From Tribonema minus (Eukaryota; Sar; Xanthophyceae; Tribonematales; Tribonemataceae): a DNA stretch of 64,000 nt. The notes under the pieces were generated by a model that was not told the DNA's origin, did not search any database, and was given only the letters and a program-made list of their open reading frames with translations. The position numbers and the translations under genes are program-made. Shown here one piece after another: positions 37,167 to 47,540 of the stretch (position 1 is its first letter; each line of letters opens with the position of its first letter). The stretch spans positions 682,001-746,000 of the forward strand of contig JAFCMP010000268.1 in the NCBI GenBank assembly GCA_017506865.1. Reading direction: 5' to 3'.

Positions 37167-40100
37167 CTCTGACAGGCGCTTGCCCATGACAAAGTCCAGA
37201 GTCTTGGGCAGCGCCTCCTGTAGAGAGCGCGCAGCAGCGCCCAAGTTTTCAAGGAACTCCTCGTGGGTTGGTCGGTCGCCGTCGACAATGTCTGTGACAA
37301 CCTGCCGGAGTGACGCGCACGCAGCGGGCGGGTAGAGCTGTGTGAGGCGGTGAAACGTCACTTGAAGTAAAAATGTTTTATAGCATGCCTTGAAGTTTGG
37401 GAAGGGGTGGTGTCCGGCCCGTGGTACATCCAGTGCACGGCGGCGAGCCGAAACTGTAGGTGGCGTATGTGCATGGCCATCGCAGAGAGAAGGCATGAAT
37501 TTTTCATGGCGTCGACATGATTCACAGAGCGCAGACTACCGCATGAGCATGTCCGCCGTGCCGCATCAACATCAGGAGCAGGTTGAAGCGCTCTGCGCAA
37601 CGGCCTTCTTAGAGTTACGTGGTGCACGCTGCGGATGCTGTTGCAGTTGCGAAATCACCAAGGCTCAGGATATGCGAGTTCCATGTGCATGTCATATCGG
37701 TTGAATTCCCACGAGAAGCACAAGTCGCAGTCGCACTGCGTTGCAGCCGTGTCAAACCCCATGCGGAAGAAGAAGGGTTTGCAAGCACTGCCGGTTGCAT
37801 ACTTGAAGTATATACACACTTCGGCAGTATACTCCAAAGTACACTTGTGCGTGCATGTTGATAAGCACGACTAGACTTGTATACTTCTCGAAGCGCAAGT
37901 AGGGACTAAAAGTGTACACTTTATATTGTTCGAGACTTTGATTTGAGTCATTGGTTTTGGCTGCCGCAGCACCTTGATGCAGAAGAAGGGGGTGTTGTTG
38001 TGCTGCTCGCATGCCCACGCCACCGCCGCCCCCTCCATGTCCTTGACGGACGCCTCGTTGGCCAACATGTGCTTGGCGTCCTCCTGCATGGGACATCAGC
38101 GTAGGTATGTATCGCAGCGTCAGCAGCAGCGCTCGGCAACACGCGTCGCATCTGCGGTCGCAACGCGCGCTGCCGCTTGTGCCAGCGGCGGTGCATCGAG
38201 TACCACAATGTGCAGTCGAGTTCGAAGTTCCATGCCTCTTGCAGAGACGCGCAGCGCGGCGACGGCACACGTCCAAGTACCACAAGTTGCAACCAAGTCC
38301 GAAGTTCCATGCCTGCTGTGGCGAAGTGCGGCGCGCGGCATGCCCTTGGGGGCAGGCGCAGAAGGGGGCTGCACAGTCAGTGCTCAGCAGTACAGATGGC
38401 CCCACAACGCTCAACGAATTCATTGACACGATCTGCTCGCTGCTGGCCGACGTTGGAGGCAGCTAACAATGAGCTGAGCACTGCACTGCACCAGATAGGG
38501 ACCAGCCCCCCGTTTCCATCAGCAAAGAAGTGGTGGTAGCAGGATTCACTAGAGCCAACGTCACAAGCAGGCGTCGGTATCACGCCAGCTTGTGTGGGTT
38601 CAGGAAGGTGATGAGTGCGCCAAAACCTGCAGGAAATGCGAGCTGAGTGCAGTAATTCGGCGCAGGCCCACGGGACCTCTTCGCATCAATGCCGGTCGGC
38701 GAATGTGACTGCCAGGAGTACTTTCAGATTAACCGAAAGTCTCTAATTCAGCTGTCTTGCTAGTACATGACTTTTGTAATGTCAACTTCAGGTACTGGCA
38801 CCAGGGGTAATTTAAGGTTAACCAAAAGTCTCAAAATCGGCTGTCTTGCTAGTACATGTCTTTTGTAATGCCAACTTCAGGTACTGGCACGTATGAGCAT
38901 CCGGTCTGCATCAGTGCAGCCAGTATCAGCATTTACAGACTGTGCGGAGAGAGCACAACTAGATATATGGGTGGGCCACCCATCAACTTGCAATAATTTG
39001 TGTGGTCACAGCAACGACAGACATCGTCATCTGCTGCGTAAGCATGCCTACTTCGAACAATGAAGCCCACGCTACTGGACATTGTAGCCACGACGTGCCT
39101 GTGCATCTGTACAAAAATGTGCTGCCAGCTGACTGCTGACCTTGCCGTACGAGCAGTGCCACACACAAACGTGCCTCCAAATAAAGCTTCACAAACACAT
39201 ACTTCTCAAATACCATACCCATACCGCGCAAGCATACCTATCCCAACAACGTCCAGTATGTTAGAGGTCGTCACCACGCCGTACCTGTACCCTAGCGCTC
39301 CGTGCAGCTGCACTTACTATGTGAGCTCTGCGACGAAAAACGGTCCCACCACACATGCTCTGAACCGGTCCGACGACACGTACTTTGAAGTACTTCAGGG
39401 AGTACAGTACGCAACACATGCCGCACGCACAAGCGTGCCTCAATGAAATCGAGGCTTTCTGAGGTCGTACCAACGCCGTGCTTGTACCGCAGCGCTGTGC
39501 GCAGCTGCACCCACAACGTGAGTACTGCAACGGACACCGTTCCCATGACACATGATTCACAAATATACATGCCCAGCGCGGCTGCCACAAAAAATACCCA
39601 CCTCGATGAAATCAAGGCTGTTGGAGGTCGTGACCACGCCGTGCTTGTACCCCAGCGCTCCGCGCAGCTGCTCCGTGGGCACCGCGTCCGTCTTGCCAAC
39701 GCCCCACTCCGTCCACCCGGGGATGGCGATGCGCCGGTCGTGGTTTACCGTGCGTGATGACACGAATACGTCCCCTATCGCAGCGCCCATGCGATTAAAG
39801 CCGCCGGCGGTGCCCGCGTTGATCACCAAGTCCGGCTGCGAGGTAAGTGTGGCACACACAGATTCGAAGAGGCGTTGGTGACTCTCACACAGATCATCAG
39901 AGCAATGATGGTGTGCGTGCAGCTGTTTGTGTTCCGTGCGAACGCGCGCCCCAACCCTGAACCTCAACACGATGGGTGTCGCGTTGATCACGGAGTCCAG
40001 CTGCGGAGTGAGCGCAGCATATACAGAGTTGAAGAGGCGCTGGTGGCTCTCACGCAGATCAAGTGTCAAATGCGGAGCTGGCTGAACTTTCTTGCAGGGG

Positions 40101-41737
40101 TGCAAATGCGTCCCGAATCCATTTTTTGAAAGTTTTGCATGTCGCATTGATCACCAAAACGGGCTACGCGTTGAGTGCAGGATGCGCACATTTGAGGAGA
40201 GGATGGTGACCATCATGCAGATGACGTGGTCAACGCGACTGATATGTGCGCAGCTGTGCCTGTAGGTCTGTTCAAAAGTGCAACCACGCCGCGATGCCAC
40301 TTGCGAACTCACCGGCAGTGTGCGCGTGTCAGCTAGCTCACAGCAGCGCTCGCTGCAATGGTGAGCACCACAGAGGCTTTTTTGCTGGCACCTAATCTAG
40401 AACCTTGTAAGAAACACGCACTTTGATCATTCAAGCAAGGGGGTAGCTGACAGTGAGAATAGGCTACTTTGTATCGGCAGCAGGCGCCTGCGCTGAAATC
40501 GCGCCAATTTGGCAATGATCGCCCATTGAAGCAAGGAGGTAGTTCACAGTGAGGACTAATCTGCAGACATGTGAGGCAAACCCCTTTCAGCCAGCAGCAG
40601 CTAGGGTACTGTAAATCGTACCTTGAACTTTTCTATCGACAGCCACGCCGCAAGTCCCCCAGCCACCGTGCCCACGTGGTCCACTCCGTGGCGTCTGCAC
40701 TTGCCGTTGGTCACCACGTGCATGGTGTAGCCACTGTAGAAAGGGAAATAGAAATGACAGGCCGCTTAGCGCAGAGAGGAATTGCCATCAGGCAACACAG
40801 AGTTTCGTCCCAGCCTTCCGGCTGGTGCGCCACACAATCATATATTGTGGCGATGGAGTACAAATGCAAGGTCGGCAGGCTGTGCATGCAAGGCCAGCGC
40901 TGATGCGGGAGACTCAGTGACTGCGTGCACTGTGTTGTCGAGATTTGTCAGATGCTGCTGCTCGCAGAGACGTTGGCGCACACTACAGCCACAGGCGCGT
41001 GAAGGGCAATCATAAAGCCTGGGTCATCGCAGTGCATCAGCTGCTGCATTGTTCAATTTGCGCAATTGTGCTTGTTTCAATGCAAGCACTTGACCTATGC
41101 GGATGTGGAATAATCCATACATGTGTAGGTTAGTGAGCTACTGCGGCTGTAGCAGATTGAACGCATACAACATGACACATGCGGCCTGCCACGTACTTGC
41201 GCTCGCTAGTGTAGCACTTGCAAGGAGCGCTGGCGGGGAACGCCGCTTCATCCAGCTCCAGCTTCAAGTGATCTATCAGCGGCTGTGCCTCCGCTGCAGC
41301 GTCGTGAACAAGCAGCAGCAAGTATGGGAAATGTGAGCAATGTGCTCTCAGAATTCTGAAACGGCAAGAGAGCTTAAAAGGAAGCAGAGATAACTCGCGG
41401 ATACAATGCACTGAGCACAGATTCATCGTTGAACAATATTAGTGATTCAGGTACAGTGCATGATTGATCACCTGACAAAGATGCATCGGAACATATTCAA
41501 AACAATTCAAACCTACAACAGCGACATCATCCAATGACTCTCACCTTCCATTGCTATCAGCACAACAGCGCGGTTGATCACTACATCCGACAATGGGGGT
41601 GTGGCCGACATCTGGGTGATCCTGCTGCTGCGGAGGCGCACCAGTCGGTGAGCGCTGGCGTTTTTTGTCGTTAGAGCACGACAAGTATGGAAACACCACG
41701 CTGACGAAGCCAGCGAGATCCGGCCTCCTGTGAACAT
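37161..41737 (-). CDS. MTN: 5'-Methylthioadenosine/S-adenosylhomocysteine nucleosidase
   Basis: This enzyme hydrolyses methylthioadenosine (and often S-adenosylhomocysteine) to adenine plus a thiosugar in the methionine salvage cycle. Exons in gene order are 41545-41611 (or from 41737), 41197-41293, 40622-40733, 39602-39835, 37973-38083 and 37161-37301. From ATG 41611 these give exactly 253 residues plus stop, the usual family length. Motifs: VVLIAME|AEAQPLIDHL (start of the fold), VDHVGTVAGGLAA, LVINAGTAGGFNRMGAAIGD (phosphate/ribose-binding loop), HDRRIAIPGW, VKDMEGAAVAWAC (nucleoside-binding Met-Glu), VVTDIVDGDRPTHEEF (with the catalytic-loop Asp) and a C-terminus ending MGKRLSEL like plant MTN proteins. 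An in-frame upstream ATG at 41737 would add 42 residues, rich in Ser, Arg and Ala, that could be an organelle presequence; alternative starts could give two locations. The stop abuts that of a convergent gene. Confidence 0.93.
38725..38892. repeat. Two ~90-bp tandem copies in the MTN intron 4
   Basis: Both copies share gctgtcttgctagtacatg and caacttcaggtactggcac, offset by about 89 bp, and both contain aaccgaaagtct/aaccaaaagtct. They are not exon-derived. Confidence 0.85.
39240..39601 (-). repeat. Two copies of the 3' edge of MTN exon 4
   Basis: The exon end (LGYKHGVVTTSNSLDFIE-coding, boundary 39602) recurs at about 39445 and 39257. The farther copy is more diverged. Spacing is about 160-190 bp. 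Confidence 0.85.
39836..40175 (-). repeat. Two copies of the 5' edge of MTN exon 4
   Basis: The acceptor plus the PDLVINA-coding start (right end 39835) recurs at about 39998 and 40165. Adjacent copied intron sequence includes ctcacacagatca and gaagaggcg. Together with the downstream copies, both edges of exon 4 are duplicated outward. Confidence 0.85.
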
Positions 41738-41839
41738 TAGTTCTTCAAGTTTTCATGTTCTTCAACTTGTGTTTGAAGTTCTGTTTGAAGTTGAGGTTTC
41801 GCACAGAGCGTGTGCGTATTCACGCGCCCATGCGCGTGA
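41612..41839. promoter_or_regulatory. Compact divergent promoter of MTN and the SMYD-like gene
   Basis: Only 102 bp separate the distal MTN ATG (41737) from the SMYD-like ATG (41840), or 228 bp if MTN starts at 41611. The gap is rich in CTTCAAGTT and TTGAAGTT motifs (41751-41805). This motif recurs near donor sites throughout the window, so here it may be regulatory or incidental. No TATA box was recognised. Confidence 0.5.
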
Positions 41840-44800
41840 ATGGACCAGACCGACGCCACCGACGCTACGCAAGTAGTGCGGGTTGACGAGGACGCGGGCC
41901 TGGCGCTGGTGCAGCGCAAGAAAGGCACGGTTTGGGTGCCGCTTTCAGCACTCGTTGAGGTGAAGCCCTCGAAGCACCATGGCTTTGGCCTGCATGCCAC
42001 AGCTCAAATCCCAGCAGGAGCCGCCATCCTTCAAGAAGATGCAGTCCTGCTCGCTGCAGAGGAATCATGTGCCCCAGCAGAGCTCCAGGCTGTGACAGAC
42101 GCTTGTGCACGAGCGAGGGGGGCAATCAGCCTGGAATCGCTGCTACCGGCTGTGTCCTTCTGCAAATTGGACAGAGCTGCTAGACGCCAGGTCTTGCAGC
42201 TACATTGTCCGACACTAGAGCAGGCGGATGCGGCGTTGGTGCGCGGCTATGGCGAAGCGCTGGAGGCTTTGATGCCGAGCTTATCAGGGGTGCTCGGGCC
42301 TCAGAAGCTGCCATCGCGTGCCGATGTGCTGCGCTGCCTGCTTATATGCGATGCAAATGCATTTCAGGTGGGATTCTGAGCCCTGCGCTTGCGGCATCCT
42401 TTCACCAAGAACTGACAGTGGGCTGATATTAGCTTGCGCAGCATGAGTAGACAGCGACCACAGAGAAGCGTGGAGGGCGAAGTATTGACAGTCCAAAGGC
42501 CAACTTACTAACTTCGAAGTATAGCATAGAATGATAGAATGCATTGGTGCAATTGCTGAAAGAAGTGATGATGCATTTGCATACCATGTGCCAAGTGATT
42601 TGGCACCAGATACCAGTTGCAATGAGAGCAGGCACGGTACGCACAACATGTTCTACATGGCCGTCAATGAAATTCCCAGCAGCATACCTGTGCTATCTTG
42701 CATGGTGCTCCCTTGCAGCCAGGATATCAGATACCACGTTATTGTCTGCTAAAAGACGCGTACGTTGCAATGCTACGGTGCATTGTTGTTATCAGTCGGT
42801 TTCTGAGTTGCACATCACTCAGCAACTGCATGTTTGTTGACATTTACTTATATGTTGTGTTGGACGCGACATTAGAAGAGGGACATCTTTTCAGGCACAG
42901 GGTTAGGCTTAGGGTTGGGGTAAGGGTTTGCAATACCGTGTTCAGCCCTCCATCTTCGCTTCGCATCCCGTATCACATGCAAGGTTTCAATGGAGTGCCA
43001 TTTGTGTAAGTGATGTACTATTTCCTGCCTGTTCCTCTTTGTCGGCGCATCCAGCCGCCTATCGCATTCTGGCTTGTTTGCCATGCGCCTGCCTCTCCAC
43101 AGTGCTCTTGACGTGCGCCATGCTCCGCGCCATTGAATTCCGCACAACCCCACTACATACAAACGCCTGCTCAGGTACTGAGTGCCAGTGGGAACTGCAT
43201 TGCTCCCAGAGCAATGCGGTCTTGGAGGCCCTCGGTACCACCCACTCACTGACCGTCGCGTGTGCTGCACGCATACATATCCCTAGGTGGAAGGCCACGA
43301 TGGGACGCCCCTCGGGCAAGCCCTTTACCCCACCGCCGCGCGCGCCAACCACAGCTGCCTGCCGAATGCGTGGTGGCACATCGCCAGCAGCCCCGGCACC
43401 GGCCGCCGCCGCACCGACCGTGTCACGCTGCGCGCGCTGACGGACATCAAAGCGGGCTGCGAAGTGACGCAGTGCTACCTGGGGAAGGAGCGCTGGGGGC
43501 CCAGGGGGACGCGCCGCGCAGCACTGCTCAGGGCAAAGGGTGAGACGCTGCGCGTAGTGCTGTTCAAGTGACGGAGCCTGATTTGGGTGACGCTTGTTGG
43601 AACGCTGGCTCCATGTCGAGCGCTGCTGTGCCACCTCAGGCAACTCTGCTTGTACATGTTCTCAGTAGTCAAGTCAATTTGAGTTGAGCGTGAGTCTTCT
43701 GTGTCTTCTCGGGCGGCTGGGTCCTCCCGCTTTGCTGGAAGTCGGGGGTCACTGCGCTTCCTTGCGCAACCGCAATAGCAGGCTGCTGGCGAGCACATTC
43801 TCTTTAGGTTACGCTAAGTCACTTAGTGCGAGAATGTTTGCATCTCAAGTACTTGAAGTTAACATGACAGGTCGGGGCACTTGTGTTTAACAATGTGTTA
43901 TCACGTGCCGGTTGCTTTGATGCGCTGCCAGATGACTGCTCACATCAAGGGCCCATCAGGCCCCAGCTACCTGCATCCGAGCTCCTCACTGCGCTCACAT
44001 ACATGCTGTGAGCCTTACAGCACTGCGTGTTGCTTTTGCCGCAATGTACGCACATCGCTGCCCAGGCTTTCTCTGCCGCTGCGAGCAATGCACGGCCCCG
44101 TATGACGACGCACGCGGCTTCGCGTGCCCCTGCTGCGGCGAAGGCACGGTCTACCTCACCGACAGCGAAGCCTGTGCAACTGCTGACAGCAGCAGCAGTA
44201 GCAGCAGCAGCAGTGCTCAACGACCACCAAGCACTCGCGCTTCGGGCGGTGTCAGCACCTCAGTCCATGCTGCAGTTGCAAATGGAAGCAGCAGCACCCC
44301 CGTCGTTGACACCACCGCCAGCGATGACGCTGCAGTTTCGGCGAGCCGATGCGCGGCATGCGGAGCGCTGCCACCGTGCAATTTCGTGAGCGCCGCGACG
44401 CGCCTGGAGGCGTCGTTGGCGCGAAGCATACATGCCGCGTCCGCGTGCTTCGGCTCCGCGCAGTGCACGGCGACGCTGGGAGCGCTGCTGCGCCTGCTGT
44501 CGCCGCCGCCGCCGCTGCGCCGTGGTGGTAATGATGATCGCTGCCATGATGACGACGCGTCGAGCAGCGCTGCGCCAACTCGCGCAACCGGCTGCAGTAC
44601 AGCAGGCGTCGCAGCAAGCGGAGACGCAGCGCAGCGCATGAACGGCGCAGTGTCGGCGTCTGGCGCAGGCACCGGGGAGCAGTTGCAGGTGCTGAGCGTT
44701 GATGACGCGGGTTCGGTGGGCCCGTGTCCGACGCGGCACCATCTCGCAGCGGCAGCGCTCGACCTCGCGCACGACGCCGCCAAGGCGGACGGACGATTCG

Positions 44801-46304
44801 TGGCGGCGGCCCGGTGCATGCGCGCGCGTGTCGCCGCGGCGCGCGCCGTGTACACGCGTCCGAGCAACGCCGTCGCGTGGCTGCAGGTGCGGAAGCGTGT
44901 GCTTGAAGTGCTGCGTAAGTAACGCTGCGGCGCGCGCCGTGTATGCACGTACCAGCAACGCCGTCGCGTGGCTGCAGGTGCGGAACCCGTGCTTGAACTG
45001 CTGCGTAATATGCTGTTCAGCGTGTTTGACAACGGCAACAGTGATGCATGAAAAGGGTTGTACTGAAGTGCATGCAGGGGGTATACAGTTGTTTTCAGGT
45101 GCAGCGTACGATGGTTGCTGAACATCAGATCCGCACTGCGTCTAGCTGGTCACATTCGCGCGAAGCGCGGCAATGCTTGCGTGAACCATAGCCTCATCTC
45201 TCCACCCAACTCCTTGTTGTGATATTCTAATCCCCACAAGTTACTTCTACCTATTTACAGGTCAATCACGCGTGACTGTGCTGAACGCTGCTGCAGGAAC
45301 ATCTTGGCGACGCGCTGGCCGCAGCAGCGGGAGCGCCGCTACGCATGGTTCTCGACGACGAGTACGCCACAGCGCTGGAGCAGCGCTCCGCAGCGGCCGC
45401 AGCGGCGGGTGGTGACATGAAGCGAAGAACGTGAGTGGCAGCAATGGCCAGCATACTTTTGATTTTCCGTTGTTGTGCACGACGTGCCGTTGTTGACTGT
45501 GGGAGGTGCCTGCGTAGTGGCACGTAGACTGGGATTGCTGGCCTGCTCATGGAGGTTCACAATGGCAGGAGACAGACGCGGCGCGGCGGCAACAGGTCCT
45601 CGTTACATCGTACTAATAGCAACACACCAGGTTTCAGTCATGTCTCCCTGACATTGATGAAAGGTGTGCGCTTGGCATGATGCACGTAGTCGCGTTTGCT
45701 GTATTCACATGTCACACGCCCACTGTGACTGAGGCTGTAGAAAGTCACAGGGCACAGCATGACTGTGGTGCTCACTGTGGAAAGGCGCAGCGGGCAGCAT
45801 TTCATCTGGCACGGAGTTCACAAAGTTGGAAACTGGTCAAGTCAAGAGCTTGCTGATCCAGTGACTCAAGTCGGACTTTGGAATCTAGTTTGTGTAGTGT
45901 ATATGGTGTTGGCCGGTCATCACCCCTTTCTGAGTGCCACATGCCCCAACGTCCCATGCGATGGGCTTGCACCTTGGGCACTGGTGAGAGTTTTCACGCT
46001 CGGTACTTGCCAATTCCCTCGGTACTCCATCATTCCTGCTCCTCTCACTTTACGCTTCCTGGCCTGCTCTGGCTGCCCCCTGCCGCCGTTGACCAGAGGC
46101 ACGTCACCCTTCGAAGATGATGGCGCAAATTCTGATTGGCCAAGCGTTGACCTATGGGCAGATGCGCTCGCCGCCTACGCCGATGCCCTCACGGGTCTCG
46201 AGTTTGCTTATGGCTTGTTCTCGGACCACCCCGCCATCGCTGCGCTGCGCGATAAGATCGGCAGAGTGCGGCAATTCTGCGGCCGCCAGGGATTGCGTGC
46301 ATGA
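41840..46304 (+). CDS. SMYD-like SET-domain protein (putative lysine methyltransferase)
   Basis: Exons are 41840-42367, 43287-43539, 44066-44886, 45297-45430 and 46097-46304. They total exactly 648 codons (647 residues plus stop) with matching phases. SET motifs: HGFGLHATAQIPAGAAIL near residues 50-66, then RCLLICDANAF, then ANHSCLPNA (the conserved NHSCxPN of SMYD enzymes) and IKAGCEVTQCYL. The post-SET cysteine cluster GFLCRCEQC plus CPCC spans the exon 2/3 junction. A polySer and low-complexity insert follows at about 44190-44330, with a further CxxC at CAACG. The C-terminal helices (LWADALAAYADALTGLEF) resemble the TPR-like tail of SMYD proteins. The MYND zinc finger that normally splits the SET domain is not seen; the intervening segment is a plain helical region. 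Such enzymes methylate histone or non-histone lysines with SAM. It is divergent from MTN, which clears SAM by-products; a functional link is only suggestive. Confidence 0.88.
44887..44990 (+). repeat. 91-bp copy of the 3' edge of SMYD-like exon 3
   Basis: The exon end AVYTRPSNAVAWLQ and its CAG|GTGCGG donor (44886) recur 91 bp downstream with donor after 44977. Both donors look usable. Because 91 is not a multiple of 3, use of the second would shift frame; the extended frame meets TAA soon after 44910. Confidence 0.9.
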
Positions 46305-47450
46305 CAGCTGTGCTGCAGCGGTGGCATGCCCACTGGCACTTCTTACAGCGAGCTGCATGGGGGGATCTAGTGTTTATATTGACAGTGAGGGGTGCCTGCA
46401 TGTCGTGTACATGTTGGCAGTGGGGCTTGGCAAGTTGCATGTATTTAAGTGTCTGCGCTGAGATGCTGGGTGCGCCGTGGCTCTTTTTTCGTACTCGTGG
46501 CGCAATAGAGTATTCAACGGTGCGCATACATATGATGCATTGTCAACGATATGGTGGCAAATAAGTCCGTCACTTGCGTATGGTGGAACTCGTGTCTCCC
46601 CATGTTGCTGCTGCCCATGGCAGGCATAGCCACTCACAGGCGTCAATGACACCTGGCTCGTTTTTTATGGTCTTCACCTGAAGCTTATGCTGTTGCGTGG
46701 CCAGTGCCACTGGCAAAAGGTTGATGACCGACATGATGACAGTGTGACCATGATGCCGCCACTGCAGTTCAATGAATGTGGAAACTGCAGACACCTACAT
46801 GAGTATATGCACATCCCATATTTCAGTGCATTCAGCGCCAATTACTAGTACAGCCTACAGTCAAATTTGTTGGCGCACCACACAAGCAGTCGGTGTCAAC
46901 AAAGCGCCTGCCCCATCTTTTTGAGACAACGCTGCACCGCAGTAGCTGCTCTGCCTGATTAAGGTAGGCCTGCGCCTGCCAAGATCGCTGCCACGCTGTC
47001 TGACAGAGTCTGAGCAAATGCATATAATGCCATGTATGTAGACTAGGAGCATACTTCTTCTTCAAGTACTACTTTGGCAGTAGGTGCACCCAAACTGCGG
47101 CAGGCATACACTGACAAGTGCATGCAGCGGTTTGCAGTGGCTGTGGCTTAAAACTTGTTGCAGATGTGTTCTTCATGTCGCATGTGTCAGGTCCTTCGAT
47201 TCGACACGCTATATAGGATGAGTCAAGCGTAGCTTTTTTCGTAAACACCACGTGCTTTTCTTGCGGTTGCAGTGGACGAGCATCAATGCTCGCACTGCTC
47301 CCATGTTGGCAGCAAATTGGGCCGCCACATACAAGAGGTCCCAACTACTTGTGACTTCAACCTCTGACATTTGCAAACATCACCAGGGTAATTACGCTTG
47401 CACTGTGCTACGGATGATGACTCATCGAATATAACTTCAGAGGCAGCTTT
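46305..47450. other. Intergenic region before the LINE
   Basis: No gene, RNA or clear regulatory element was recognised. The composition is mixed and AT-richer than the LINE that follows. Confidence 0.4.
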
Positions 47451-47540
47451 TGCTGCAGCAGCTACAGATGCGAGGCCACTGGCTGAGCCTCAGTGTCAGC
47501 TTATGCAGCTTTTGCTGCCGCAGCTACAGATGCGAGGCGC
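47451..47540. repeat. 34-bp direct repeat at the LINE 5' boundary
   Basis: gcagcttttgctgc and cagctacagatgcgaggc occur at about 47451 and again at about 47501. This may be a local duplication unrelated to insertion, since it lies about 200 bp before the change to GC-rich LINE sequence near 47705. Confidence 0.7.

Noticed and set aside
47451-47540. Direct repeat as the LINE target-site duplication
   Set aside because: Both copies lie on the same side of the element, about 50 bp apart, and no matching copy was seen after 51600.
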